From: Fragum whitleyi
Taxonomy: Eukaryota; Mollusca; Bivalvia; Cardiida; Cardiidae
DNA: 64,000 nt
NCBI GenBank assembly: GCA_948146395.1
Contig: OX411559.1
Coordinates: 38,310,679-38,374,678 of the forward strand
Direction of reading: 5' to 3'
The position numbers were made by a program, and so were the translations under genes. Within the stretch, counting starts at the first letter, position 1, and each line of letters opens with the position of its first letter. Below the pieces are notes generated by a model. That model searched no databases. It had not been told where the DNA came from and was given only the letters and a program-made list of their open reading frames with translations. Below are positions 35,650 through 46,499 of the stretch, piece after piece.

Positions 35650-36808
35650 CTAACATTCAGCCCAAATCTTTAGATTTGAAAGTAAAATAAAATGACCATC
35701 ATATGACACAGGTCCTTGCCATTTTCCAAAGGATTCATCCTTGCGACTTGACAAACATTCAGACCAAGTTTCATGAAGATTGGACCATAAAAGTGGCCTC
35801 TTGAGCTTAAACAAGAAAATTGTCATTAAGGCCCCTTTTCCCATGATATGTTATAGATCCTTCCCATTTTCGATAGGGTTCATACTTGTGACCTGACAAT
35901 CATTCTGACCAAGTTTCATGAAGATTGGACTATATTTATGGCATCTAGAGCATAAACAAGAAAATTGTCATTAAGGCCCCTTTTCCCGTGATATGAAACG
36001 GATACTTCCCATTTTTAAAAGGCTTTATCCTTGTGACCTGACAATCATACTGACCAAGTTTCATGAAGATTGGTTCATTTTTGTTGCCTCTAGAGCATAA
36101 ACAAGAAAATTGTCATTAAGGCCCCTTTTCCCGTGATATGACACAGATCCTTCCCATTTACAGTAGGGTTAATCCTTTTGACCTGACAATCATTCTGGCC
36201 AAGTTTCATGATGATTGGACTATTTTTTGGCCTCTAGAGCGTAAACAAGAAAATTGTCATGAAGGCCCCTTTTCCTGTGATATGACAAAGACCCTTCCCT
36301 TTTTCAATAGAGTTCATCCTTGTGACTTGAGGGTTATTCTGACCAAGTTTCATGAAGATTGGACCATATTTGTGGTTTCTAGAGTGTAAACAAGAAAATT
36401 GTCATTTAGGCCCCATTTCCCGTGATATGGCACATATCCTTCCCACTTTCAATAGGGTTCATTAAGAATGATTGTCAGGTCACACGGCCGAACCCAATTG
36501 AAAATGGAAATGACCGGTGCCATATCATGGGGAAAAGGGCCGTAATGACAATTTTCTTGTTTCACTCTAGGGGACTCAAATATGGCCCTATCTTCATGAA
36601 TCTTGGTCAGAATGTTTGTCAGGTCACAAGGATGAACCCTTTTGAAAATGAGATTGATCCATGCCATAGCGTGGAAAAGGGATCTTAATGAAACTTTTCT
36701 TGTAAACAGTCTCAGAGGCCTCAAATTCAACTTTGCTGGAAAATTTTATTTATTAAATGAGACAAAGATACGAAGGTGAGCGATAAAGGACCACCATGGT
36801 CCTCTTGT
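35650..36808 (-). repeat. 145-bp tandem repeat array with an internal orientation switch
   Basis: Units built on GACCAAGTTTCATGAAGATT, AAGAAAATTGTCATTAAGG and CCCGTGATATG recur every 144-145 bp (phase marks at 35890, 36035, 36180, 36324). From about 36463 to 36720 the same phrases run on the other strand. The edge at 36770-36808 has AGGACCACCATGGTCCT. It is the same family as half of the 301-bp monomer at 48.3-52.2 kb. Confidence 0.85.
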
Positions 36809-37660
36809 TTATGTATACCTCTATTGGAAAGACTATCACCAGTCTACCAGCAGCACTGTCGATATTGCTCGAGCGACCACGTCTATTAAGCGATCAATTT
36901 CTTTAAGCCACCAACATAAATTGTACCTTCACCTTAAACATCTCTCTAGAAGATGACTTTCTTAACATATAATTGGTTATTATTGTATCTTATATTGTTG
37001 GAGCCAATAAGAATCGTCTCAATAAGACAATACTTAAAAGGTACAGAAACAACATGTAACAGCACAGCAACTGGCTACGTCGATTAGTATCAGCATAGAA
37101 TATACAAGTATCATAAGAAGCACGGAATAGTATTACCGAACAAACATCATCATCCACAAAAAGAAACATAGAAGAAATACAAAAACTACATAGACTACAA
37201 AAACTACAAAAATTGAGGTTCATTAACAAATTCAAGTATAAATGTACAAGAACAAGTCAAATTGAGTTATGTTCGAACATAGTTTAAGTGCGTTTCGGGA
37301 ATAACTTCATATATATTATCTCGAAATTACCCTTAATACGATTAACAATGAGCTATATATGTTGCGAGACCTAAAGATCATTGATTTTCGCAAAATTAAA
37401 TGTAACTAGTATAATCTACCATTTGTTACAATTAATGATGGTTGATACTTTAGAACTATAAGACAGATGAATGAATTTTCTGATGGGTGCAAAAAGAACC
37501 TCTGCTATGACATAACATAATCTCGAATATTAGCAGCCTAGGCCATTTTTGTACTGATTTCAATTACAAACATCTCAGATTTGGTTCCAGATATGATTAT
37601 ATCATGGTATTTTTCTAGATTGAAAATATCAATTTATGTTAATAATGACCACACAATCCC
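36809..37660. other. no feature recognised
   Basis: AT-rich sequence between the repeat array and the lectin 3' flank. No exon is seen. Confidence 0.3.
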
Positions 37661-37675
37661 TTATTTAGACACAAT

Positions 37676-38036
37676 GAATGAGTGTGTGGAGCGAGTTTTG
37701 AGTGGAAATAAAGGAAGATAATCAATATCGCAAATTTTGTTCATGATGAACAAAATTATCGATATTGATAACCTCCCTTTAATAAAATATACATACAAGT
37801 TCTATGGGTAGCTTCCCATTTCTTCAAGAACCTATTAGACGCTTACAATTTGAATTATATCTGTGAAATCGCGATTTTTCTTTATCCAAATTTATTTCGA
37901 ATGACCTTGTTGTTTCTTTATTTTCCAATGGGTTTGAGCGTTTTTGAATGGTTTGAGTGAGTGTTTGTAATGAATGAATGGAGCACTGAGTGAGCGATTT
38001 TGAATGGTTTTGATCGGGGTAAGTGTGAATTTCACG
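37676..38036. repeat. dispersed repeat family with TCATGAACAAAATT and AATGAATGAATG phrases
   Basis: 37676-37790 shares AATGAGTGTGTGGAGCGAG with 11150-11240, and an AAAATTTTGTTCATGATG inverted stretch with 62160-62230. 37920-38036 shares the GAATTTCACGATG and repeated TTTGAATGGTTTGAG text with 11220 and, inverted, with 63140-63410. It overlaps the presumed 3'UTR of the lectin gene. Confidence 0.55.
37917..37922 (-). promoter_or_regulatory. possible polyadenylation signal of the lectin gene
   Basis: AATAAA on the minus strand, about 170 nt after the lectin stop codon. A second AATAAA lies at 37891-37896. Such hexamers are frequent in AT-rich sequence, so the call is weak. Confidence 0.35.
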
Positions 38037-38093
38037 ATGTAACTAACTGTAGTTTCTTTTATGTTGAGAACAGCGTGAGAAGGTTTGAAAAAC

Positions 38094-38308
38094 TCACGGT
38101 CGTTCACAGATAGGTTCGTATTTATAGGAACAATCCTCGTCACACCATTGGTACGATCTTGCCTCCCAAAGAGCACCACAATTTCCACTTTTGCCTGCAT
38201 TCGGTTGGTCAGATGCCCAATCGAAGAAAGACGGTGACGCATTTGAACCGTGCCACAGCCATTTATTTTCTACGATCAGGTCTGTTAGCCCTATCCATCT
38301 GCGAGCAA
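38094..38308 (-). CDS. lectin exon 3 (C-terminal half of CTLD, stop)
   Basis: 215 bp: two bases of a split Val codon, 70 codons and TGA (38094-38096). The acceptor is ATCTCCCCAG. It contains the WIGLTD core, FFDWASDQPN loop and the closing Cys residues. Confidence 0.9.
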
Positions 38309-39614
38309 CTGGGGAGATTCATGAAAAACTATTGCTTAAATGAAATAAAAGCTCATTAAGGTATTAAAATTAGTCGATGATTATGAAATTCAAGAAGGCT
38401 TTAAAGTTTAAATTAAAATGTTAAAAAAAGAACAATATCATCTTTTACAAAGAAAAAATATTAGCATTTACCATTAGGAGAATCTCTTGTATTTACAAAA
38501 TAAGGAAAAAAACATGTTTGCGTTTTTATGACCTACAAAATTTGGAAATATAAACCGTGTTTTGACTAACAGATCGTAGTTATAAATCAAAAAAGGAAAT
38601 AATGCACCTAAAAAGCATTTTATATATAGGAATGACTGTTGACCTTTGTTATATGCTATGATCATTTTTTTTTTCAAACATTTTCGGTAATGGTTGATCT
38701 TTGTAAGCGTTGTAACAAGTTTTCACGACCCGGACACCCGCCATTTGTCTGGTTTTATGTTCATGTCAACATATCTATGTTTTTTTTTGTTTTTTTTTTT
38801 GCAAAAATGAAATATAATAACTGAGTAGTTCCGTATCGGAGGCGATGGCGCAACATTTAATTCGCTTAATTGCAAACCATGGTACACATATGTAACAAAT
38901 GAAGTTTGAATTGAATTTTAAGTTACTTTCCTAAATCAAGGTTCAAACAATTGGTATCGATAGGTCAATAATATTAAAAAGAATGTGCCACAGAAAGTTG
39001 CATCACCTTTTAAATCGCCAGAGAAACTGCGAAGAAATGCATTCTCAGTCTGTGTTTCAATATGAGTCAAATATCCACCTTCTTGTTGGCAAAAATTCTG
39101 CATGTAAAACAAGATAAAAGATTTATGAAGACAAAATTAAATCACATAGAGCATTTAGTATACTATACAGCCTGTGATAATTCGAATAAGCTTTGGCAGA
39201 AAAGTAGCTTTTTTAAAACTGAAAAGAGTTATGTAGCGCTTCGAGATTTAACACAAAGAAAATAATAAGAAAGAATGAAAAACGCGTTATAGAAGACATA
39301 CCTCGGCGTCTAGAAAAGAAAATTTCTGGTGTGAAAACAGTTATGTAGCGCTTCGAGATTTAACACAAAGAAAATAATAAGAACGAATGAAAAACGCGTT
39401 ATAGAAGACATACCTCGGCGTCTAGAAAAGAAAATTTCTGGTGTGAAAACAGCTATGTAGCGCTTCGAGATTTAACACAAAGAAAATAATAAGAACGAAT
39501 GAAAAACGCGTTATAGAAGACATACCTCGGCGTCTAGAAAAGTAAATTTCTGGTGTGAAAACAGATAACATGAAGATTCAAATCTCGTCCATCCGTTTGG
39601 ACACTCCGCATTTG
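38094..39614 (-). CDS. C-type lectin domain protein, 3' three exons (partial gene)
   Basis: Three minus-strand exons join in phase (39526-39614, 39007-39097, 38094-38308) and encode about 130 residues forming one complete C-type lectin-like domain up to the stop. Visible hallmarks are CPNGWTRFESSCYLF at the N-side, FCQQEGGYLTHIET, the core RWIGLTDL, a QPN in the long loop, and the final EDC..PICERP. Seven to eight cysteines can form the usual CTLD disulfides. The usual EPN or QPD sugar-binding triplet appears as QPN, and the usual WND appears as WCD, so calcium and sugar binding cannot be assumed. In molluscs such proteins are mostly secreted and act in recognition of microbes or food particles (family knowledge). 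The signal-peptide exon upstream (above 39614) was not found. Confidence 0.88.
39007..39097 (-). CDS. lectin exon 2
   Basis: 91 bp: acceptor TTACATGCAG, donor GTGATG, phase 0 in and 1 out. It encodes NFCQQEGGYLTHIET and ENAFLRSFSGDLK, the alpha-2 part of the CTLD. Confidence 0.88.
39225..39566. repeat. 112-bp tandem triplication spanning the lectin exon 1 splice donor
   Basis: Three units with an exact 112-bp period (ATGTAGCGCTTCGAG at 39231, 39343, 39455). Each unit holds a copy of the 3' end of lectin exon 1 (GAAAATTTCTGG complement, coding FSHQKF..LDAE) and a GTATGT donor. Only the rightmost copy is attached to the full exon. Confidence 0.9.
39526..39614 (-). CDS. lectin exon 1 of the CTLD
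   Basis: 89 bp: acceptor GTTATCACAG, donor GTATGT, two bases in and phase 0 out. It encodes NAECPNGWTRFESSCYLF and the LDAE end. An earlier exon must supply the start codon and signal peptide. Confidence 0.88.
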
Positions 39615-39629
39615 CTGTGATAACTGTAA

Positions 39630-40150
39630 CAGAAGGTTTTAGACATCTAGAAAAAAAATGCATTTGGAGTATTGTAGTTTGATAGCGATACAATGTCTCT
39701 AATTTGAATTATTGCGATAGTTCACGATACCAATCACGCAATCAAATACGAAACGACGTTTTGAAAGACAATAGTTCTATTTTTTCACCTTTCGTTTCAT
39801 TTTAAATTGCTTTTAAGAAGTAAAATAATCGAAATCGGAACAAGAACAAAAATTCCACTCGTGGTCTTTCCATTTATGAAAGAATAGCTGTTGTTGTTCA
39901 CTGTATGAAAGATACATTGATCTTACACCGAAATACATATTTCATGTCGTATCAAAAACTTTACCTATTACTGCAAATTTGCACGATTTTAAGAAATATG
40001 CATCTTTACATAAATGGCCTTACGAGTTGCAGCCAGAACACTGAAGAATCCTAAATTTTTCATTTTGATAAACTCTAGTCCTTTTAAAAGACACAAATTA
40101 AGACTAGATTTCTAACACGTAATAAACGCGCTGGGATAAAAAAGTTCAGT
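39630..40150. other. no feature recognised
   Basis: Upstream flank or intron of the lectin gene. A CACTCGTGG..AATAGCTGTTGTTGTTCACTG segment at 39855-39905 resembles one arm of the palindrome at 27266-27424. Confidence 0.4.
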
Positions 40151-40155
40151 TTAGT

Positions 40156-40383
40156 TTAACCCTTTCCTGTTTTACAAAATTTTGAACCTGTCCAAATTCA
40201 AAGGTTTTGCAGACGGAAATGTAAAGTGGATTTAATTTGAAAAATAACCATTCTCTAAGGTAGAAAATAGTGTGGAAAAAGAAGAAATTGCTTGTCAGAA
40301 GCAATTTCTTTTTTTTCACAATGTTTTCTCAATCATAAAATCACAGACACGTAAAAAGCAGGGATCAAACAGCAAAGGGTTAA
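40156..40383. mobile_element. TTAA-bounded MITE (CCCTTTGCTGTT family), copy 2
   Basis: 228 bp, opposite orientation to 32583-32811, from TTAACCCTTTCCTGTTTT to AACAGCAAAGGGTTAA. High similarity over the full length. Confidence 0.87.
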
Positions 40384-40507
40384 ATATGACCTATGAGATA
40401 ACCTTACGCAAGACGGACGTAAAAGCACCTGTGAGTTCCCAGAAGCCGCCAACGGTTCTTTTTGACAGATTTGTAAAATTCCAGCAACTTTTGAAAAGTA
40501 AGGAAGG

Positions 40508-40790
40508 CCGCCACCATAGCGCAGTTGGTTAGGCACAAGACTTCCAATCTGGAAGTCGTGGGTTCGATCCCTGGTGGCGGCAAATATCCTGTCCGACGTT
40601 TGTCTCTCGCCAATGGGTAGATAATCGTAAACCTATGTGAGATAGCAGTCGGAGGCTAGGAAAGGGTGTAATGGTAGTACAGGTGAAAGAAATACCCATT
40701 GTTAGGTGCTCCGGCCGCCGCGATATAACTGCGAAATTGTTGAAAGCGGCGTAAGACCCATTCAAACAATCAAATTGAACAGTAATGAAT
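40508..40790 (+). repeat. tRNA-headed SINE, copy 2 (most complete)
   Basis: The head at 40508-40581 is 74 nt with a perfect 7-bp acceptor pairing GCCGCCA/TGGCGGC, an A-box-like TAGCGCAGTTGGTTAGG and B box GGTTCGATCCC. It could be mistaken for a tRNA gene. The body follows directly and matches the other copies through TTGAAAGCGGCGTAAGACCC and an A/C-rich tail. Confidence 0.88.
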
Positions 40791-40857
40791 CCAATTAAGG
40801 TAGTACACCCCTTATTAGAAATTTTGCAATATGCTTGATATTGGAAAGCTTCTCTGG

Positions 40858-41096
40858 TCCGTTTTACTAAACGTCTTACGAAAAAAATGATCGTAAGTCA
40901 AAGTCCGGCAAATCGTACCTGGTGTTTTTATTTAATGTCAGATTCTGCCTTGCAATATCTCATTGGAATCGTCTTTTGAAGACGATTCAAATGAGATAAT
41001 GCATGTCAGAATTCCATATTTAGTTACTACTGTAGAAGCAACTTGAATTTTTGACTTACGCAAAAAATGATCGTAAGATGTTTAGTAAATCGGGCC
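40858..41096. mobile_element. MITE with TTTACTAAACRTCTTACG ends
   Basis: The left GGTCCGTTTTACTAAACGTC is mirrored by the right GATGTTTAGTAAATCGGGCC. An inner hairpin (CTCATTGGAATCGTCTT / AAGACGATTCAAATGAG) sits at its centre. A diverged copy is at 10410-10600. Confidence 0.8.
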
Positions 41097-42060
41097 AAAG
41101 TCTGGGCCCTAGGTAATAAAACTTTCCCCAGTCTCAACTGAGAATTTTCTGAAATTTTGAATTTAAATAAATGCATGAAAATTAAAGATAATAACTTATT
41201 AATATTATCTTTTCGATGATGTTAATACATTAATATGAGTAACGTGTTATTAAAACAGAATAACGGTTTAAATCTTAAATTGTAATTACAGTGTAGATAG
41301 AATTTTGAATTGAGAATGAGAAAAGTTTTATAACCTTGGGCCCAGAACACATCGTTTTACTAGAAGCTCGGTTAAACCAAACACTTCCATTTTTTACGTC
41401 ATCGTTGTAGCAGTACGTAAATGATGTAAGTGTCTGTACATTGCATATGAGCACTTACGACATTCTAAAGCACCGCAATTACTTGATAAATGACGAATAT
41501 ACGAGTGGGTATGTAAAAGGTCTAAGACAATTGCAATAACGTTTTATTATTCATCGGAATTTGGTGAACATGTAAGTTATCATTCCAGGTGATAAGTGTG
41601 CAAGTGATACAAACATGCATCTAAATATGATAACACATCTAGTAAGAAACTATCGCTATGGAAACCAAATGGGGCACTTTAAGTTTTAAACTAACTTTTT
41701 ACAAGAAAATTCCTAGAAAAAGGCGCAATAACTAAGCCATTTGAAAAAATCGTATTGTGTTGAAATGAGCATTGGTCATTCTGATTGGATGAAAATTGGT
41801 GTCCTGTCAATTCGGCCTGTTAAGATCTCGGCCCGCGTAAAACTCGGCCAGTGTAAATCTCGGCCCGTCAAATCGGCCTGTATCGACTTGTATAGTTAGG
41901 TTTTATTTATCAATGAAAACAATTTCGAGTACGCAGCTATTTTGTAAGCGTCTACAGAAAATAGTCACATTAGAAATATGTTTATTTTTCAACAAATCTT
42001 TATATTTTTGCTTCTTCATATTAAATTATACGAAATGAAGTGATGATATATTTATTGAAT
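41097..42060. other. no gene; short TCGGCC-rich stretch
   Basis: 41814-41882 repeats TCGGCCTGT, TCTCGGCCCG and CTCGGCCAG at short intervals. The rest is AT-rich with no exon. Confidence 0.4.
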
Positions 42061-42084
42061 TCATTGATGTGGAATCTATGAACC

Positions 42085-42165
42085 TAACCACACCCGCGTA
42101 TTCATACGGGCGAAAGACCGGGCCGAAGGCCCGGTCTGAAGACCGCCTATAGCTTACGGGTAAAT
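42085..42165. repeat. GC-rich hairpin GACCGGGCC..GGCCCGGTC
   Basis: A perfect short stem, GACCGGGCC with GGCCCGGTC around GAA, lies between 42116 and 42137. It is flanked by CCCGCGTATTCATACGGG. Some similarity to the complement of 45030-45095 suggests the two could bound a 3-kb element, but this is weak. Confidence 0.5.
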
Positions 42166-42199
42166 ATAAAGAGAAAACAAAAGGAAATTAGAAGGAAAA

Positions 42200-44140
42200 C
42201 AAAGAACAATGAAAATCAACTCTTACTACCGTAAGACTTTTCGGTGGCCATTTTGCTTTTTGTGCACTGGTCAACCCTTGACGGGTACACAACAGCTACT
42301 TCCGACTGGGTGCAAAAAAATCGTAAAAGTCGTGATTTGTAGAACAGTCAACCCATCCCGCGCTAAATAGAAGATACAATTGGATTGGGTAAAACTTAAA
42401 AAGCTTACTTGTTTAAAATGTTTAAAAAAAAATGTAAGTCCAGTCCGCATTTGATCCCGCATTTCTTTAACAAACACGAAAAAGAAACAATCACTTCAAA
42501 CCCAGAATTGAATTTTTGCGGGCAACTTACAATGAACAAAAATTACTACGTCACGGGTACCTGTTAAGTTAAAAGCCCAGGCAAGAATTCGGAACTTTTG
42601 TTATCACCGAAAATTCCCGAATGTACTTTGGAAAAGGGTTTCAAAAACCATGCTAGCGGGATATTGGCATTTCAAAAAGAGTTTAAACTAAAATTAAGGC
42701 AAGTGTTGATTAAAGTCTACCCAAAGTAACATTTTCTGATTTCAAATTCATAGATCGCGAGAATTCCTAATGGGTGAATTAAAATAAACAAAGAACCAAA
42801 AAATACCGGTAGGACAAAGTAAAAACCGGAACGCACCAAAAAGGACCGATTGAAAACCGAAAAGGAATGCTAAAACACTGAAAACGGCTCCGTACTAAGC
42901 ATTTTACTAAAAATATGTTTGTCTTGCCTAAATGGAAATGGAAATGACTTATCCATAGTAAAATCAAGCCAAAATAAATTCCAAATAATGGAATTGGAGT
43001 ACAAACCTGTGTTCTGATTACTTGACAAATACCATTTTTCAGTGCTGACCCTAAACCTTTTTTTCCCCACCTTTTTGGTGACTTCTTCTGTCAAACCATA
43101 AAAAACTACACAGTGTTAAATATTTTGTTTTATTTCTATCCTTTTTTTGGGGGGAGGGGGTGTTTTTTAAATATATTCACAATAAATCATGGATTTTAAT
43201 GTGGTATAGATTTTGATGACCCCTGTCAGGAGATTTTTCGTATCTCCAACTCTTGTTCCAAAGACATATCTGATCAAATGCATTGTTTTTCGTCTTCTAC
43301 AGAAACTTTCAATCAAATTTTTGTTTGGAAAAGGGTAGAGTTCTGCCATACAGAAATAACACTTCCAAAATTCTTTTGGAATTAGAACGACATGCTTTTA
43401 AAAAATATCTACAATAATTTACAGTCTATTGCATAATTATGCTGTTCTTTTTTTTCAGAAAAATCTTCATTTATTGATACAAAAAAAAATGGTTAAGGGA
43501 TTTTGATTTTGTCATTTTTTGTTATCTGACATGCTTAATAATGTAAGAATGCACAGACTTGCACTCACTAACAAAAATATGTCCTCTTCTCATGGTGGCA
43601 TAGATCTGCCACCACTACCAGATAATTCATTGATCTGCTCGACACTTACTAGATAAATTTCACAATATCAGATGTTTAATAAGGGATTTCTATTTTGTCA
43701 TGTTTTGTTATTTGACATGCTTATCTTAGGTTACCCAAAGGTGCAATCGAGATTGATTAATCAGAGTTGTAAGAACTTGTTTCTCAATAGATGTAAAATC
43801 AATAGGTTTTAACCAGAGAATTATCAGGCCTTAAACACACCACTGTCTCTTTCTTTATGTGCCCTTCCTGCAATTGAATAGCAAATTTAATAATCTAGAT
43901 CTAGACAGTATATACAGTAGGGCTATGATATGGGGACCTTAGGTTGAAGTTGTTTAACATTCATTAGTAAAGCATTGTGTATCATTAAAAGACAAAATAA
44001 TATATATCTAAAATCATAAAGATGTTACAATTGATTATATATTAGGGCTGAGTTGACTGGTAACAATATGATTATAATGCAATTTGTCTATGGAGACTGT
44101 GATCACGATGTAATGCCTTGCAATTTTAAAAATTGAGTTA
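42200..44140. other. no gene recognised
   Basis: AT-rich. A short direct repeat (AAGGGATTTTGATTTTGTCAT at 43496 and a variant at 43680) is present. Minus-strand frames at 42271-43349 lack support. Confidence 0.3.
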
Positions 44141-44146
44141 CTATAG

Positions 44147-44270
44147 GGTTAATTCACGTTTTTGAGGGCGTTAACATTTGCAGAGACCTGAAAAATGATT
44201 TAACGAGCGTTAGAGCATTGAGTGTCTCTGCAAATGATAACACCCTCAAAATGTGAATTGACGCTATTAT
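44147..44270. repeat. imperfect palindrome (TTTGCAGAGAC)
   Basis: AATTCACGTTTTTGAGGGCG and TTTGCAGAGAC at the left are mirrored by GTCTCTGCAAA and CCTCAAAATGTGAATT at the right. Confidence 0.8.
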
Positions 44271-44279
44271 TGCATAAAA

Positions 44280-46040
44280 GGAAAGATTAGAGTATAAATT
44301 CAAACAGATATTGCAAAATAATTCCATAGAACGATATAAAACCAGTTATAAACTTATGAATATGCCGGAACAATTACGTCATGCATTTCAACCTTCATTT
44401 TGTTTATACCGAAGTGGCTTGATAAATTTGTGACGTCATACACTTTAAAGCGGGAATTAGAGAAACGTCTTTAGGTATGCTCCATGATAGCGTTGGACAT
44501 GAATGATTTTCACACATTTTACTAATCAATGCCTGCAGTCATCTAGATCTTATTTTTGTTGAATTTTGAACAGAATGCATAAAACATCCATTTAGGACAA
44601 ACTAATATTGTAGAAAAATATAAGAATCATTGCAATTGGTTAAATTGTAAACGACCAAATTGTGGATATTTAAGCTAAAAAGCAGGGCATTAATGGCATG
44701 TGAATTAACTGATTAAACCACATTTTCTCCCGTTAACACCCAGGTTTTGTCTGTTTACGTATGCCTAAAACAACCAGAAAACATACATTTTTATGCAATA
44801 ATTTTAATTAAAAAAAGGTAGATGGTAAGGTCTATGACAGCCATAAAGATGTGCCACAATTCCATGAACACTTTAGGACGGGATGCCGAGACAAAAGATA
44901 AGAGTCTTAAAAGACTCAGGTGCTGGATCTGGTTTAAGTTCAGTTGGTGAAGTCTAAAAAGCTAATCTTCTTATGGCTCTGTAAGACAAATAATAACTTA
45001 ACATGAATGTCCAATAATAAAGTTTATTCTTCTTTCGCCCGGTTTCTAGGCTTTGCCTAAATTCATATTACAGTGTGATTAGGTATTTAGTTCCATAACT
45101 TAAATGAAATCGTTTCACTAAGCTTGAACATTGATATACTTCTTGTGACTTTATTTAATTGGCGTGATATTCCAGTCTATAATAAATACACGTATGAAGT
45201 TCCCAGTGTAAAAGGCATTCACTTCCTGTTTATACTGACAACGGGACCTTGAAAAATCCAATTAAGTATTTAAAATTCTTTATAAATCCCTTCTTTGTGC
45301 AAGAGTGATTGTGGCAGTCATTAAAAACGATCGATCTGACTATACCTTGATGATCTGCGTGTACTGCAGGTTGTTAATGTCCACAAAACTTAATTATTTT
45401 GACGCAGATTTTTTGTGCTCCCAGAGGATTTAAGTGTAAGTATATTCGGATAGCCGGAGTATGATATTTTTTGTCAATGGTTACATTTCATGACGCTTAG
45501 CACTTATGGATTATTGTGAGGTCATAATTAAACTAGTTAGAAATGATTCTAACAATTTGGGATTCAATTTATTAGATCTCGTATGAAATTCTGAGAGATT
45601 TTTTTTAATTTCATTGAGGTATGAAAACTGATCAAACTTATGTAAGAATCTGATTTGGATGTTCATAAAGTGTGATAACAATTTTACTTACATACTAACA
45701 AAACCTCTTTGTCTCTAAAAAAATGTAGTTAAGATGTAAGTTGACGTTGGGTAGAATCACAAGCAGCTCAGTCGGTAGAAGGCCTTACCAGCATTCATTC
45801 CATCAGGAGTTGAGTCTGATTTTGGGCAATTCAGGGAAAGGTCTCTTGTACCCATAATTTTGGAGGAAAATATGCCAAATGAGCTGTTCCAGGGGAAAAA
45901 ATCCTCTGTTGTCTATTTGGCTTGACTCCTGAAAATACTTGAAAATATTCCAAACACCAAGAAAACAGAGCTAGCTACAGGTAACTGGGAGTATTTTTGT
46001 TTTCAATTTAAATTAATTTAACTATAATTGCACTAAATCT
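44280..46040. other. no gene recognised; tRNA-like trace
   Basis: AT-rich 5' flank of FBXO10. Near 45765-45850 a degenerate AGCTCAGTCGGTAGAAGG segment looks like an old tRNA-derived repeat. Confidence 0.3.
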
Positions 46041-46042
46041 AT

Positions 46043-46170
46043 ATTGAGGGTACTCATCGGAATTGTCTTGTGAGGACGATTCCAATGAGTACCTTCAATA
46101 TATGGTTTAAACAAGGATTAAAGATTTTAGACTGGCTTTACCCCCTCTCATCTGTACCTCTGAGAAAATA
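46043..46170. repeat. dispersed hairpin repeat (TACTCATCGGAATTGTC)
   Basis: The central stem GTACTCATCGGAATTGTC with GACGATTCCAATGAGTAC resembles the stem at 60299-60345. The flanking GGCTTTACCCCCTCTCATCTG matches, inverted, text around 60245 and 60400. Confidence 0.6.
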
Positions 46171-46249
46171 GATTTTAGTGACAATTCATGCAGATAATCA
46201 AACCTTTTAATTTTTTACATAAATACTCACATGGGAAACCATGTTAATG

Positions 46250-46495
46250 TTAACCCTTGACATGCTGAATCCGGAATATTCCTGCTTTGGCAGGAGCTAA
46301 AGACCAACATCAGCCTGCACATATGTGCAATCTGATGTTAGTCTACACCACCTGTTTCTCACTTTCAATCCAGAATTGTCAATAGATTTAGTTTTTCAAA
46401 AGAAATTGACCTACAGTTGGTACTTCCAGTGCTTTTTGCCCTTTGATTTTGATGATAATTTTTAGCCAAAATTTATTCAGCATGACAAGGGTTAA
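46250..46495. mobile_element. TTAA-bounded MITE (CCCTTGWCATGCTGAAT ends)
   Basis: 246 bp from TTAACCCTTGACATGCTGAA to TTCAGCATGACAAGGGTTAA. Inner segments include TGCACATATGTGCA. It is a different family from the CCCTTTGCTGTT element but has the same TTAA target preference. Confidence 0.85.
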
Positions 46496-46499
46496 CATT

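Noticed and set aside
36138..36730. Repeated frames with DLTIILTKFHEDWTIF-like text
   Set aside because: Products of the 145-bp tandem repeat, seen on both strands.
40508..40581. Functional tRNA gene
   Set aside because: The acceptor and promoter boxes look good, but the anticodon arm does not pair normally and the sequence runs directly into a SINE body shared with other copies.
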